Of a DNA stretch of 64,000 nucleotides, positions 9,451 through 19,270 are shown piece after piece (position 1 is the stretch's first letter; the number at the start of each line of letters is the position of its first letter). The DNA comes from JAIOSM01 sp023143455 (GTDB lineage Bacteria; Desulfobacterota; Desulfobacteria; Desulfobacterales; Desulfobacteraceae). Position numbers and translations under genes: made by a program. The stretch spans positions 45,443 to 109,442 of the forward strand of contig DAOVTW010000003.1 in assembly GCA_030632885.1 (NCBI GenBank), read 5' to 3'. The notes beneath the pieces are model-generated. The model made no database searches. It was not told where the DNA came from and was given only the letters and a program-made list of their open reading frames with translations.

Positions 9451-11892
9451 TTATAAATCTGTAATTACCATCTCATAAAAACCAAGCGACCCCATCCCTT
9501 CATCAGTTTGTTTGATTTCCATTATTCTGCATCTTGAGGTAGATTCTTTAATAGTAAGAACCGAGGTAGGACCCTGAATTTTAGTTCCACTCATTATTTT
9601 TTTTGCAACTTTTACTACTGGTACAGGTTCTTTTTTTGAAGTAAACTCAAGTAATTTCTTTTTTTCTTCCATAAGTGCTTCATTTGTCTTGTCAAGCTGC
9701 CCAATTCTTTCTTTTTTCTGAACAATCTCCTGAGCAACAGCGTCCTGACGTTCAAACCCTCTGTTAATTTCGTCTTCAGCCTGCTTTGCCTGTTCCTGCA
9801 TTTGTGCTTCAAGCTCAAAAACTTTTTGAAGAGCTGCTGCATTTCCTGATGCTTGTAAATCAAACTTCTTTTTTTCAACATCTTTTAATTTTACCTGGGT
9901 CCGATCCTGAGTATAGGCATGTTCGGATATTGTTATATGAAGAGCCTGATCTTCTTTATCCAACTCTAATATTTCACTTCTCAAAATTGTGATAATATCA
10001 ATATTAACTTTTAACTTTGAATCTATTTTTGCCACTAGAAAATTAGTGTGTTCATCTATTCCGACTTTTAATGTTGAAGGTCTTGAACCCATAGTTCCTA
10101 TGTTCCCAGCATCAATACCCATTTTAGCACTGATATCAGAAGCTATGATTGTGCCTCCCTCATTAATACATGCTCCACTCACTCTTATTTTTGAATCAAG
10201 TATTTCTTTTTGAACAATAAGATCACCAAACCCATATATCTTTGAATTATTTACATACTTTGCCTGGATATTTCCTTTAACTTTTATAAGATTGGCATCA
10301 ACAATCCCGGAGCTGACACTAAGATCTCCTGTGAGATCAACTTCCGCACCTTCAATCTGCTCAATAGTAAGAGATGCTCCCTTAACAGTAAAGCCTTCTT
10401 TAATCATCCCTGAAACTATAATATTGCCGTCAAATTCAACATTTCCACTTTCAAAACACACATCACCATCTATTTTTAATTCTGGAAAAACTGAAATATT
10501 TCCTAAAGGATCAAGATTTGGTTGTCCATCTATATCAGCATAAATCTTAACTCCATCGTCTGACTCTCTCACACCTGTACCTGCCACAAAGACCATGTCT
10601 AAAGGCTCTTCTACTGGCATAATCTCGCCTAAAACATTTATACCGGCAATTCCATCTTCCGGGAAAATTTTTGCTGCAAGGAATGTATCTTTTTCAACAA
10701 AGGGGATTTCACCTCTCTCTTTAAAATCAATTCTGCCTTCAGAATCCACTTTTCCGGGCTGACGAAATTCTAATGGGAAATGGTAATTGATTTCAGCATT
10801 CTTTGGAGGCTTTGGCTTTCTTCCCTTAGCTATAATTATCGCATCATCTTCCGGGCTTGCCCCTAAAAGCCATGATTGAATAAAATCATCATCTTTAATG
10901 CCTACTTTAATTCCCTCTTGTTCTAATAATTCTTTAATTGTTATTATATTAATTCCATCTATATCAGAAGTTTTAAGCCTGATAAAAGCTTTTGTCTTAT
11001 CCTCGGATAATGTAAGTTCAAAATCATTGCCATCACATGAACTTTCCTGAACTGCATCTAAAGCATCTACACCTAGAAATGCAGTTTTCCTTAAAAGCAT
11101 AAAGCTTATTTTCAATATTTTATCAACCTCTTCAGAAGATTGATGTTTTTGAGAAGCTTTTTCTTTAATATCTTTATAAGAAAGCTCATCAAGCCCAATA
11201 AAATCACCAACTGCTTTTCCCAAGATCTCTTTTATTTGATCTTTTAGGATTGAAAACTCCCCTAACAAACCCTCTGGGGTAAGAGGTACATCTTTTTCTT
11301 TAATTACACCTTTTAAGGAAAGAGGTTCGTGCTTACTGTTATTAAGGCTGAGCTCTGATTCGGCCAACCTGATTTTATTTTTCCGTTTTCTTATTTTCTC
11401 AACATTTCGCTCTTCTTTTTCTTTTAATTGTTTTGCAATCTTATACAACTGATTATTCTGGTGTTGAGTTACTCTTATTAAATTCTGCTGTTTTTTTACT
11501 TCCTGAAACTGCCTACAGCCATTACTTGCTTGACTAATAAGATCTTCATCTTTAAAAGGAAGAGAGAGACAAGAATTTATCTCTGCCGTATTTATAGCTT
11601 TTGCAATTATATCAATGCTTAAGGAATCGGTAATGAGTACCCTTTGAGTATCAGGCGAAAGCTCTTTAATTTTTTCAAGAACCTCATCACCCTTCATCTT
11701 AGGCATTTTATAGCTTACAATCGCTACAGCATACGGTTTTATGTCAGGACTTTCAAGTTCTGAAAAAGCAGCAGATGAAGATTCAAAACAAGATACTACA
11801 TAATTTTGAGATGTTAAAAGTTTTTCAATTCTTAGTCGCAAATCACCATCTGCTTCCACAACAAGAATTTTATACTTTTGACTTTCTTCCAT
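9451..11892 (-). CDS. degenerate receiver fused to DUF342 (FapA-like) domain
   Basis: 813 residues. The N-terminal 120 residues have receiver fold spacing but lack its chemistry: the acidic pair reads Glu13-Ala14, the acceptor position is Ser60 (IVSYKMP) and the conserved lysine is Leu111 (LSLPF). It is a pseudo-receiver. A coiled-coil and charged linker (about 130-200) follows. The C-terminal part (about 360-800) is a DUF342/FapA-like domain, with a beta-helical repeat region rich in Gly/Val/Ile and a long coiled coil near 640-740. DUF342 proteins are known from flagellar assembly and polar localisation, but no flagellar genes are here. It is the last of three co-directional genes and a paralogue of the neighbour at 11929. 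Confidence 0.88.
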   Translation of the reverse strand: MEESQKYKILVVEADGDLRLRIEKLLTSQNYVVSCFESSSAAFSELESPDIKPYAVAIVSYKMPKMKGDEVLEKIKELSPDTQRVLITDSLSIDIIAKAINTAEINSCLSLPFKDEDLISQASNGCRQFQEVKKQQNLIRVTQHQNNQLYKIAKQLKEKEERNVEKIRKRKNKIRLAESELSLNNSKHEPLSLKGVIKEKDVPLTPEGLLGEFSILKDQIKEILGKAVGDFIGLDELSYKDIKEKASQKHQSSEEVDKILKISFMLLRKTAFLGVDALDAVQESSCDGNDFELTLSEDKTKAFIRLKTSDIDGINIITIKELLEQEGIKVGIKDDDFIQSWLLGASPEDDAIIIAKGRKPKPPKNAEINYHFPLEFRQPGKVDSEGRIDFKERGEIPFVEKDTFLAAKIFPEDGIAGINVLGEIMPVEEPLDMVFVAGTGVRESDDGVKIYADIDGQPNLDPLGNISVFPELKIDGDVCFESGNVEFDGNIIVSGMIKEGFTVKGASLTIEQIEGAEVDLTGDLSVSSGIVDANLIKVKGNIQAKYVNNSKIYGFGDLIVQKEILDSKIRVSGACINEGGTIIASDISAKMGIDAGNIGTMGSRPSTLKVGIDEHTNFLVAKIDSKLKVNIDIITILRSEILELDKEDQALHITISEHAYTQDRTQVKLKDVEKKKFDLQASGNAAALQKVFELEAQMQEQAKQAEDEINRGFERQDAVAQEIVQKKERIGQLDKTNEALMEEKKKLLEFTSKKEPVPVVKVAKKIMSGTKIQGPTSVLTIKESTSRCRIMEIKQTDEGMGSLGFYEMVITDL

Positions 11893-11928
11893 TTTTTAAG
11901 CCTGAGTTATAAACATTTTTTGTAAATT

Positions 11929-14808
11929 TTAAGACAATGTTTGATGGGTTATCAGTTTTGGATTGTCAGGATTATCAGAATCTATCTCGACAAATTTTGA
12001 CATGCCAAGATCATTTTGAATCATCATTGTTGCCTGTGTTCCTGTTATTCTGGTTCCAGAGTATATTTTTTTATTTACTTTAAGAGTCGGGTTTGGTTCT
12101 GTCTCAGATAATGCTTCTATTGACATCTCTTTTTCCTTTTTTAAACCTGAAAATTCAACATTTAACTTGGCAATTTGAATTTCATGTTCTTCAATTTTAT
12201 TTAATATTGAATCTTGTTCCTCAAAAATACCCTTTATCCTTTCGTCAGCTTGTTTTATACCATTTTCAAGATCTTTAACAAGCTTTTGTTTCTCTTCGCT
12301 GTCCTTTGTCTCACCAATCTTTTTTTCTGTAAAATCTATCTTTTTTATTAACTTTTCCTGGGCAAAAGTTTTGGCTGCAATATCAACATGAAGGGCGTTG
12401 TTCTCATCACTCATCTCCATTTTTTCATTAATTATAATATCAAGGTCCCTTTGTATTTTTTCCATCTGTTTATCATATTTTTCAGCAATCCATTGGATAT
12501 GATCATCAGCACCTGCTTTTATTGTGGAAGATTCTGCTTTCTCAGTACCAATCTGCTTAACATTAAAGCCCATTCTCGCGGATATTGTGGACCCTGTTAT
12601 TCTGCCGGCCTCATTATTCATCTCTCCGCTTATAGCAATTTTAGATTCCATTATCTCCCTTGTAACCATCATGTTACGATAGCCAAAGATTTTTGAATTA
12701 TTAACAAATTTAGCCTGAACACTTCCCTGGGTTTGGATATCTGCGTTAACTATTCCATTTGAAACCTTAAGATCTCCTTTAATTCTTATTATTCCACCAT
12801 TTATTTCATTGGCTATAAGTTCTTCGCATTCCACCATAAAGCCCTCTTTAACAGCACCTCCGACAACAACATTTCCTTTAAAATTAATATTACCTGTTTT
12901 AAAATCAACATCGCCTTTAACAGTAAACTGCTCTAACACGGAAACAACTCCTTTAATATCAATACTTGGCTGTCCTGAAATAAGTGAAGTAATCTTTAAG
13001 CCATCCTCGGATAACTCAGCCCCGTCACTACACTCTAATGTAACATCAACCACATCCCCTACAAGTAAAGTCTCACCAAAAATATCAAGTCCAGACTTTG
13101 CGTGCTCCATGGGATGTTTTTCAGCAAGAAGCTGACCTTTTTTAACAAAAGGAGAATCACCTCTTGAAGTAAAATCAATAGAGCCATCTTCATTAATAAT
13201 ACCTGCAGATTCATGCTCAGTATTAAAGTGATAGACAATTTCAGCGGGCTTTCCTATTTCAACAGGTTTACCAATGGCAACATTCAATTTTTCCGAAGGG
13301 TCCTTACAGTTTTTAATAAAATCTCTAATGATTTTATCATCCACAATCCCGTGCTTTATGCCACGTTTTTTAATAAGTTTCTTTATGGGTTCGATATCTT
13401 CAGTACCAAGAACAACCTCAGGAACCCTTATAAAAGCCACTACTCTGTCCTCGGAAATGCGCAAATCAACAAATGCACCAAATTGTGAATCAAATGCAGA
13501 AGATTCATCAATATTGCTCTTCTTACCGGTCCTGTCCTGGCTTTCCATTACTTCATCTCTGAGTTCCGGGGCAATTACTTCAGATTCCACAAGAAGATCA
13601 CCTATAAGAATTGCAACTCCGCTCTCCTCAAAATTATTCAATTGTTTACGAAATGCCCGGTCAACATCTTTTTTGGTTGCTATCTCTCGGCTTACAAGTT
13701 CTTTTGCAAAATCACGATCCAACAATCTTATTTCGATCAATGCCAGTTTAGCAAAGATACGACTTAAATCTTTTCTTCTAAGGAATTCATTTGTTACAAG
13801 GACTTTATCAATTGTCAGGCCTGTAGATTGTTCAGCCTCTTTTGTCTCTAGTTCATCTCTTGCCTTTTCAAGTTCACCCTTTGTAACATACCCATCATTG
13901 AAAGCAAGATCTCCGAAATCAGGCACTTCTTCATAATCATCAATCACAACACCAACTGCGGGTTCAGATCCAATACCGCAAATTACAGGCTCAGCTTTTT
14001 GCACAACATTTTCAATAATAATATCTATGATATCATATACTTCTTCTTCAAATTCACCTGAAGGTTCATATCCAGTATGAATTTTTTCAGGAGAAAAGGG
14101 AATTTTATTTTTTTGGGTTATTGTATCCATCATAGAGTTTGCTTCTTCTTTGGCTAGGGACATTGCCTGTACAAGATTTTCCTTATTTAAAGTAATGGTT
14201 CTTGAAAGAAGCTCATCAAGCCCTAAATAAGTCTCTTTAAATTCTGCTGCTGCTTTTGCCTGGGCTAAAGATTCTTTAAGTTCTTCGACCTCTTGGGTTT
14301 TTTTTTCAATTTTATCAGTAAAAGCTTTATCAGTTTTTTTCTGCTGACTTGCAAGCTTAAAAAGCTTAGCATTTTGATACTTTGTGACTTTAAAAAGCCG
14401 CTTTCTTTCCTGGAACTTTTGAAAAATTTCAAATTCACCCATTATCCTCAACAACAAATCATCGTTCTCCCATGGTTTAGAAAGATACTGGTGTATTGAA
14501 CCTTCATTTACGGCTTCGATTATTGCATCAAAGTCAGAATAACCTGTAATGAGAATTCTTCTGGATTCAGGGCTGATAAGAATACTCTTCTCAAAAAACT
14601 CACTTCCCTGCATTCCAGGCATACGCTGGTCAGAAAGTATCAGAAAAAATTTTTCTCCGGAGCTTTCTAACAAACCGATTCCCTGTTCAGCATTAAGTGC
14701 AGAAATAACTTTATTAAACCCTTTTCTTTTTAAAACCCTTCGCATGTTTTTTACAATAGGTTCATCATCATCAACCACTAAAATTGCATAGTCATTAATA
14801 TCGCCCAT
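11929..14808 (-). CDS. receiver fused to MshEN-like segment and DUF342 (FapA-like) domain
   Basis: 959 residues. The receiver (1-125) is intact: VVDDDE, acceptor Asp60 in SDQRMPGMQG, and Lys111 in LSKPWEND. A coiled coil spans about 140-200. A middle region around 370-440 carries an MshEN-like helical motif (IGDLLVESEVI), also seen in CheA at 23926 and the DUF342 protein at 48247. The C-terminal half is DUF342/FapA-like with a beta-repeat core and a coiled coil near 760-890. It is a tandem paralogue of the downstream gene and shares its receiver type with the upstream gene at 14830. Output is unknown; a phosphorylation-controlled scaffold is one reading (inference). Confidence 0.88.
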   Translation of the reverse strand: MGDINDYAILVVDDDEPIVKNMRRVLKRKGFNKVISALNAEQGIGLLESSGEKFFLILSDQRMPGMQGSEFFEKSILISPESRRILITGYSDFDAIIEAVNEGSIHQYLSKPWENDDLLLRIMGEFEIFQKFQERKRLFKVTKYQNAKLFKLASQQKKTDKAFTDKIEKKTQEVEELKESLAQAKAAAEFKETYLGLDELLSRTITLNKENLVQAMSLAKEEANSMMDTITQKNKIPFSPEKIHTGYEPSGEFEEEVYDIIDIIIENVVQKAEPVICGIGSEPAVGVVIDDYEEVPDFGDLAFNDGYVTKGELEKARDELETKEAEQSTGLTIDKVLVTNEFLRRKDLSRIFAKLALIEIRLLDRDFAKELVSREIATKKDVDRAFRKQLNNFEESGVAILIGDLLVESEVIAPELRDEVMESQDRTGKKSNIDESSAFDSQFGAFVDLRISEDRVVAFIRVPEVVLGTEDIEPIKKLIKKRGIKHGIVDDKIIRDFIKNCKDPSEKLNVAIGKPVEIGKPAEIVYHFNTEHESAGIINEDGSIDFTSRGDSPFVKKGQLLAEKHPMEHAKSGLDIFGETLLVGDVVDVTLECSDGAELSEDGLKITSLISGQPSIDIKGVVSVLEQFTVKGDVDFKTGNINFKGNVVVGGAVKEGFMVECEELIANEINGGIIRIKGDLKVSNGIVNADIQTQGSVQAKFVNNSKIFGYRNMMVTREIMESKIAISGEMNNEAGRITGSTISARMGFNVKQIGTEKAESSTIKAGADDHIQWIAEKYDKQMEKIQRDLDIIINEKMEMSDENNALHVDIAAKTFAQEKLIKKIDFTEKKIGETKDSEEKQKLVKDLENGIKQADERIKGIFEEQDSILNKIEEHEIQIAKLNVEFSGLKKEKEMSIEALSETEPNPTLKVNKKIYSGTRITGTQATMMIQNDLGMSKFVEIDSDNPDNPKLITHQTLS

Positions 14809-14829
14809 AATTCTATCCTATTACTTTGG

Positions 14830-15549
14830 TTAGCTTGCCTCTTCAGGCATTTCAAAGCCATTTCGTGTTGCTATATCTTTAAATTGTTCATAAAGCTCTG
14901 ATAATAATGCAGAATAAAGAAAATTAAGTTTTCCTTCCTCCAGCATTTTATATTCCTTGAGTACTGATTCTATTTCGTTTACATAATCTCTGTTTTCAAA
15001 ACCTTGATCGTATCTTTGGTTTAGCTGTTCAACTTGCTTATCTAATTGTGTAATGATTTTTTCATTAGCTGCTGAACTATTTTTTAAATCTGTATTTAAT
15101 TGAAAAAGTTTAGAGTTTTGATCCTTGGCAAGCTTAAAAAGTCTATCATTTTCCATTGCAAGTTCAAATTGATTCAATCCCGACTTAATCTTTCCTTCAA
15201 AATCTTTATTATCCCAGGGCTTACTTATATATTTGTGTATGGAACCATTGTTCACAGCCTCTGTAATTGCATCCATATCTGAATATCCCGTTAAAAGAAA
15301 CCGAATGGTATCAGGAGAAATTTCCTTTGCTTTGCCAAGAAATTCAGACCCTGACATCCCCGGCATTCGTTGATCTGAAATAATAAGAGAAAAAGGTTTT
15401 GATGCCGATTGTATTCTTTCAAGACCGGCTTGACCCGATTCCATATAAACATATTTCACACCAATGCCCTTAAGGAACCTGCCCAAAGATTTTCCAACCT
15501 GCTCTTCATCATCAACAACCAGCACTGTATGGTCAAATTTTTCTACCAT
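14830..15549 (-). CDS. single-receiver response regulator with coiled-coil tail
   Basis: 239 residues. The receiver (1-125) has VVDDEE, acceptor Asp59 in SDQRMPGMSG, the GYSD motif and the lysine in ISKPWDN. The C-terminal 110 residues are charged and predicted coiled coil, with no recognisable output domain. It is first of the three minus-strand genes, 21 bases before the receiver-DUF342 gene. Receiver motifs are nearly identical among these neighbours, suggesting duplication. It may relay to or oligomerise with the DUF342 partners through the coiled coil (inference). Confidence 0.87.
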   Translation of the reverse strand: MVEKFDHTVLVVDDEEQVGKSLGRFLKGIGVKYVYMESGQAGLERIQSASKPFSLIISDQRMPGMSGSEFLGKAKEISPDTIRFLLTGYSDMDAITEAVNNGSIHKYISKPWDNKDFEGKIKSGLNQFELAMENDRLFKLAKDQNSKLFQLNTDLKNSSAANEKIITQLDKQVEQLNQRYDQGFENRDYVNEIESVLKEYKMLEEGKLNFLYSALLSELYEQFKDIATRNGFEMPEEAS

Positions 15550-15741
15550 CTTACCCCCTGATTATTCTCATGATTACAATCACTGCGATATTTTTTATGT
15601 CATGTAACTAAAAAATTATTGATATTTAAGTTTTATTATAATAGTATTAAGAAAATGTTTCAATAAAAATAATTATTTTTTAAAAAAATCAATTAAAATC
15701 GTCAAGGCGCTTACACTGCCTGCTATTTTTGAGGAATGCAT

Positions 15742-16491
15742 ATGAAATCAATCCCGCAAATGGCTGAAGAGCTGGACATTTCGTCCGGAACAATCAGAGA
15801 ATATTTACAGCGATTTGAAGAGTTTTTTGCCGATCCTGTAGAACATGAAGGTGTTAAGGAATACCCTCCTGAAACATCAGAGCTTGTTAAAAAAATCTAC
15901 GGCTATTATCAAAATAGTGGAATGACAAAAGAAGAAATCAGAGTAAAATTAGGCGCAGCTATGGTCTTAGAAGCTAATCCTGAGCTTGCGGCACTCCAGG
16001 CCCAGGCTGTTCCCATGGACATGGAAAAATTTGATGCACTGGGAGAAAAAATTGAGAAGCTTACGATAGCGATGGAAAAGCTAACTGAAGTATTTTCAAG
16101 TGGTGGTGCGAATTTAAATGCTCCAAAAGAACCTTCTGACAATGAAACTATTGATGCCATAAATGCTCAAATAACTGATATTCTGGAATTAACAAAAGAT
16201 AATGACCCTAAAAAAACAGAACAAAATGTCCTGGATGCTGACGGTACAATTATTTTCTCCTTTGGCAAACTCACAGGAAATGCTAAAGCTGCCTTAAAAT
16301 TGTCAAAAATAAATAAGAAACCATGGCTTCATATTGATCTTCAAACTGAGAAATCCCCGGCCAGGGCAGTCAGAACCTGGCTTGCACAATCTGATATTTC
16401 TGTGCTCAATGTGGCAGGAAGAAGCGCAAGCAAAATTCCAGGACTTAAAAAAACTGTAAATGATATTATTGCTTCGATATTAAACCAATGA
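15742..16491 (+). CDS. MerR-like HTH protein with C-terminal half of a YpsA-type SLOG domain
   Basis: About 249 residues. The ATG at 15742 is preferred over 15736 because GAGG (15731-15734) then sits seven bases upstream instead of one. Residues 1-70 resemble a MerR/excisionase-type helix-turn-helix (IPQMAEELDISSGTIREYL). A helical linker follows. The last ~100 residues match by eye the second half of the YpsA-type SLOG (putative molybdenum carrier) family: ADGTIIFSFGKLTGN, KPWLHIDL, WLAQSDISVLNVAGRSASK. The first half of that fold, which carries the glycine-rich ligand loop, is absent. It could be a ligand-sensing regulator of the genes that follow (19 bases to the next). The family call is pattern-based. 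Confidence 0.65.
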   Translation: MKSIPQMAEELDISSGTIREYLQRFEEFFADPVEHEGVKEYPPETSELVKKIYGYYQNSGMTKEEIRVKLGAAMVLEANPELAALQAQAVPMDMEKFDALGEKIEKLTIAMEKLTEVFSSGGANLNAPKEPSDNETIDAINAQITDILELTKDNDPKKTEQNVLDADGTIIFSFGKLTGNAKAALKLSKINKKPWLHIDLQTEKSPARAVRTWLAQSDISVLNVAGRSASKIPGLKKTVNDIIASILNQ

Positions 16492-16510
16492 AACAAAACA
16501 AGATTTTCTA

Positions 16511-19270
16511 ATGACACCTCGATTATTATTCATTTTTCTATTAACATTGTTGGTTATTACCTTTGCACCTTTGCTATCTACAGCAAAAAATAATAACTCA
16601 AACTCAATCCCTCGTACTCTCAAATCTGCGAGCGAGCTTGATTACCCACCATTTTCAGTGATCAAGAATGATGGAACTGCTGATGGATTTTCAGTAGATC
16701 TCTTGAAAGCTGTTACTCATGCAGTAGGGCTTAAAATCAATTTTCAAGTTGGTCCCTGGGATAAAATTAAGCACAAACTAATAAACAAAGAACTTGATCT
16801 TCTTCCGCTTGTATCTTATTCAGCAGAACGAGATAAAGTTTTTGATTTTTCAGCACCGTACCTGCGTATGCATGGCACTATTTTCATGCGCAAAGGGAAT
16901 AAAACTATTAGTTCTGAGCTTGACTTAAAGAATAAAGAAGTAATAGTGATGCGAGGCGGTACTGCCCACGAATATGCAGTTGAAAACAATCTATCTGACA
17001 ATCTTATATTGACTGAAAGTTTTGAAAAAGCCATAAAATTGCTTTCGGCTGGCAAGCATGATGCTGTAATCATTCAACATTTAGTCGGTCATCAGATTAT
17101 TAAAAAATTAAACATCTCCAACTTAGTAGATATCAATTGTTTTCAAGGGAGCGATTTTAAACTTACTACTAAACCCTTATCTGAGTTTGAACAAAAATTT
17201 TGCTTTGCAGTACAAAAGGGTGATAGTCAATTGTTGGCACTCTTAAACGAAGGTCTTGCAATTATTACCACTAATGGCACTTACAATACATTATATAATA
17301 AATGGTTCGCTCCAATTCTTCCTGCTCCGATAGTCAGTTTTGCAGTGAAGATAAAACACATCGCTTTTATCCTTTTACCTGTTATATTTCTTATGGGAAT
17401 TTTTGGTCTCTGGTATTTGAAAAAAGAAGTTGCCAGAAAAACAGAGTTTTTAGAAAAAGAAATAAAAGAACGTGAACAGACACAAAAGGCATTAAAAAAG
17501 AGTGAAGATAAATTCAAAAGCCTTTTTGAAAAAGCTCCGTTAAACTATCAATCTCTGGATGAAAAGGGAAATCTTACTGAAATAAACGAAACCTGGCTTA
17601 AAACATTAGGGTATAAAAAACAAAAAGTTTTAGGAAAAAATTTCAGCGAGTTCCTGATTCCGGAATGGAAGCAACATTTTTCTGAAAATTTCTCCCAACT
17701 CAAGGCAGTGGGAGAAGTCTTTGGTGTTGAATTTGAGATGGTTAAAAAGGATGGCTCTGCTATTTTAGTTTCCTTTCAGGGTAAAATCGGAGAAAATCAA
17801 AATGGTACCTTTAAACAAGCACATTGTGTTTTTCACGATATCACTTCTGAGAAAGCAACAGAAGTTTTCCAAAAACTTGAGTTAGAGCTGCATAAAGCAA
17901 TAGTTGAGATTTCAAAAAAATTAATATCTGACAAGTATGATATAAAAGAAGTCTCGGACATATTAATAAAATATGCCAAAAGCCTTACAGAAAGTAGTCA
18001 TGGTTTTGTTTCATCTGCTGATAACAATACATTTGAAAACCCAGGGTACACCCTTACTGACATATTTAGTGAACAATGGAAATCAAAAAACATGAGAGTA
18101 GCTTTTCCCATTAGAAGAGATGGGAAATATAATATTTTATGGGATTATGGTTTAAATGCCAGGAAAGCCTTCCTTACAAATAGTCTTGAAAAATACTCGG
18201 AGAATAAAGCTCTTTCCAAAGGGCATGTTCCTATTAAAAATTTTATGGCTGTACCAATCCTAATGGGAAAATCCTTAATTGGGTTAATCGCTTTAGCCAA
18301 TTCCAAAAGGAATTATACTGATCATGATCTAAGATCAATAGAACGATTATCAGAAATATTTGCTTTAGCTGTACACAGAAAAGAATACGAAACAGAAAAA
18401 ACAAAATTGGAACAAAACCTTCTTCAGCTTCAAAAGGTTGAAGCCATTGGAACTTTTGCTGGAGGCATTGCGCACGATTTTAACAATATATTATTCCCAA
18501 TTATTGGATTTGCTGAAATGCTGGAAGAAGATTTACCAAAAGATAGTCCTCTTCGTGAAAATACTAATGAAATATTATCCGGGGCAAAACGGGCAAAGGA
18601 TCTTGTTAAACAAATTTTAACTTTTAGCAGGCAGGCTGAACAGGAAATTATTCCACTCAAACCACATTTGATTATTAAGGAAGTCACCAAACTTATAAGA
18701 GCTATCATCCCTACATCAATTAAAATCAAGAAATATATAGATCCTGAAACATGGAAAATCCTTGCTGACCCTACGCAGATACATCAGGTTGCCATGAACC
18801 TTATCACAAATGCCTATCATGCCATGCAGAAATCTGGCGGGGTTCTTACTATCAAATTACAAAATATTGAGGCTGTTGATGTTCCCAAACATAATGCAAT
18901 GATAACTGATGTCCCTCATATCTTACTTTCAATTAGCGATACCGGTACAGGGATGGACGAAAATACAATTAAAAAAATATTTAACCCATACTTCACTACT
19001 AAATCCCAGGACAAAGGCACAGGGTTAGGGCTTTCTGTGGTTCATGGTATTATTAACAATTGTAAAGGAAATATTAGAGTTAATAGCTCTATAGCAGAGG
19101 GGACTACATTTGATGTATATATCCCTGCTTTTAAAAAGGGCTTGAAACCTGAAAAAATACAGCTTGAAACAGCTAAAATCCCTACTGGGACTGAACGAAT
19201 TTTACTGATTGATGATGAAGCCTATAATCAAATCAGAAATGGCTGCCCTAGTTCGAAAAGTGTTAGATGA
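16511..19270 (+). CDS. sensor histidine kinase: solute-binding domain, TM, PAS, GAF-like, HisKA, HATPase, receiver remnant
   Basis: 919 residues. An N-terminal signal segment is followed by a periplasmic bacterial solute-binding family 3 domain (about 35-270), one transmembrane helix (about 285-305), a PAS domain (about 335-455), a GAF-like region (460-625), and a kinase core with H-box GGIAHDFNNIL. The HATPase shows SDTGTGMD and GTGLGL. It then starts a receiver (ERILLIDDEA) and stops after about 17 more residues. Skipping one base near 19223 restores a receiver-like first helix, but that frame also soon stops. So the receiver has been lost by frameshift plus deletion. Periplasmic amino-acid-like ligands are likely sensed. 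The next gene, a sigma-54 regulator, overlaps by four bases and is the probable partner. Confidence 0.9.
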   Translation: MTPRLLFIFLLTLLVITFAPLLSTAKNNNSNSIPRTLKSASELDYPPFSVIKNDGTADGFSVDLLKAVTHAVGLKINFQVGPWDKIKHKLINKELDLLPLVSYSAERDKVFDFSAPYLRMHGTIFMRKGNKTISSELDLKNKEVIVMRGGTAHEYAVENNLSDNLILTESFEKAIKLLSAGKHDAVIIQHLVGHQIIKKLNISNLVDINCFQGSDFKLTTKPLSEFEQKFCFAVQKGDSQLLALLNEGLAIITTNGTYNTLYNKWFAPILPAPIVSFAVKIKHIAFILLPVIFLMGIFGLWYLKKEVARKTEFLEKEIKEREQTQKALKKSEDKFKSLFEKAPLNYQSLDEKGNLTEINETWLKTLGYKKQKVLGKNFSEFLIPEWKQHFSENFSQLKAVGEVFGVEFEMVKKDGSAILVSFQGKIGENQNGTFKQAHCVFHDITSEKATEVFQKLELELHKAIVEISKKLISDKYDIKEVSDILIKYAKSLTESSHGFVSSADNNTFENPGYTLTDIFSEQWKSKNMRVAFPIRRDGKYNILWDYGLNARKAFLTNSLEKYSENKALSKGHVPIKNFMAVPILMGKSLIGLIALANSKRNYTDHDLRSIERLSEIFALAVHRKEYETEKTKLEQNLLQLQKVEAIGTFAGGIAHDFNNILFPIIGFAEMLEEDLPKDSPLRENTNEILSGAKRAKDLVKQILTFSRQAEQEIIPLKPHLIIKEVTKLIRAIIPTSIKIKKYIDPETWKILADPTQIHQVAMNLITNAYHAMQKSGGVLTIKLQNIEAVDVPKHNAMITDVPHILLSISDTGTGMDENTIKKIFNPYFTTKSQDKGTGLGLSVVHGIINNCKGNIRVNSSIAEGTTFDVYIPAFKKGLKPEKIQLETAKIPTGTERILLIDDEAYNQIRNGCPSSKSVR

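Noticed and set aside
13274..13936. 220-codon frame on the plus strand
   Set aside because: It is antisense to the receiver-DUF342 gene, Ser/Leu-rich and without any domain pattern.
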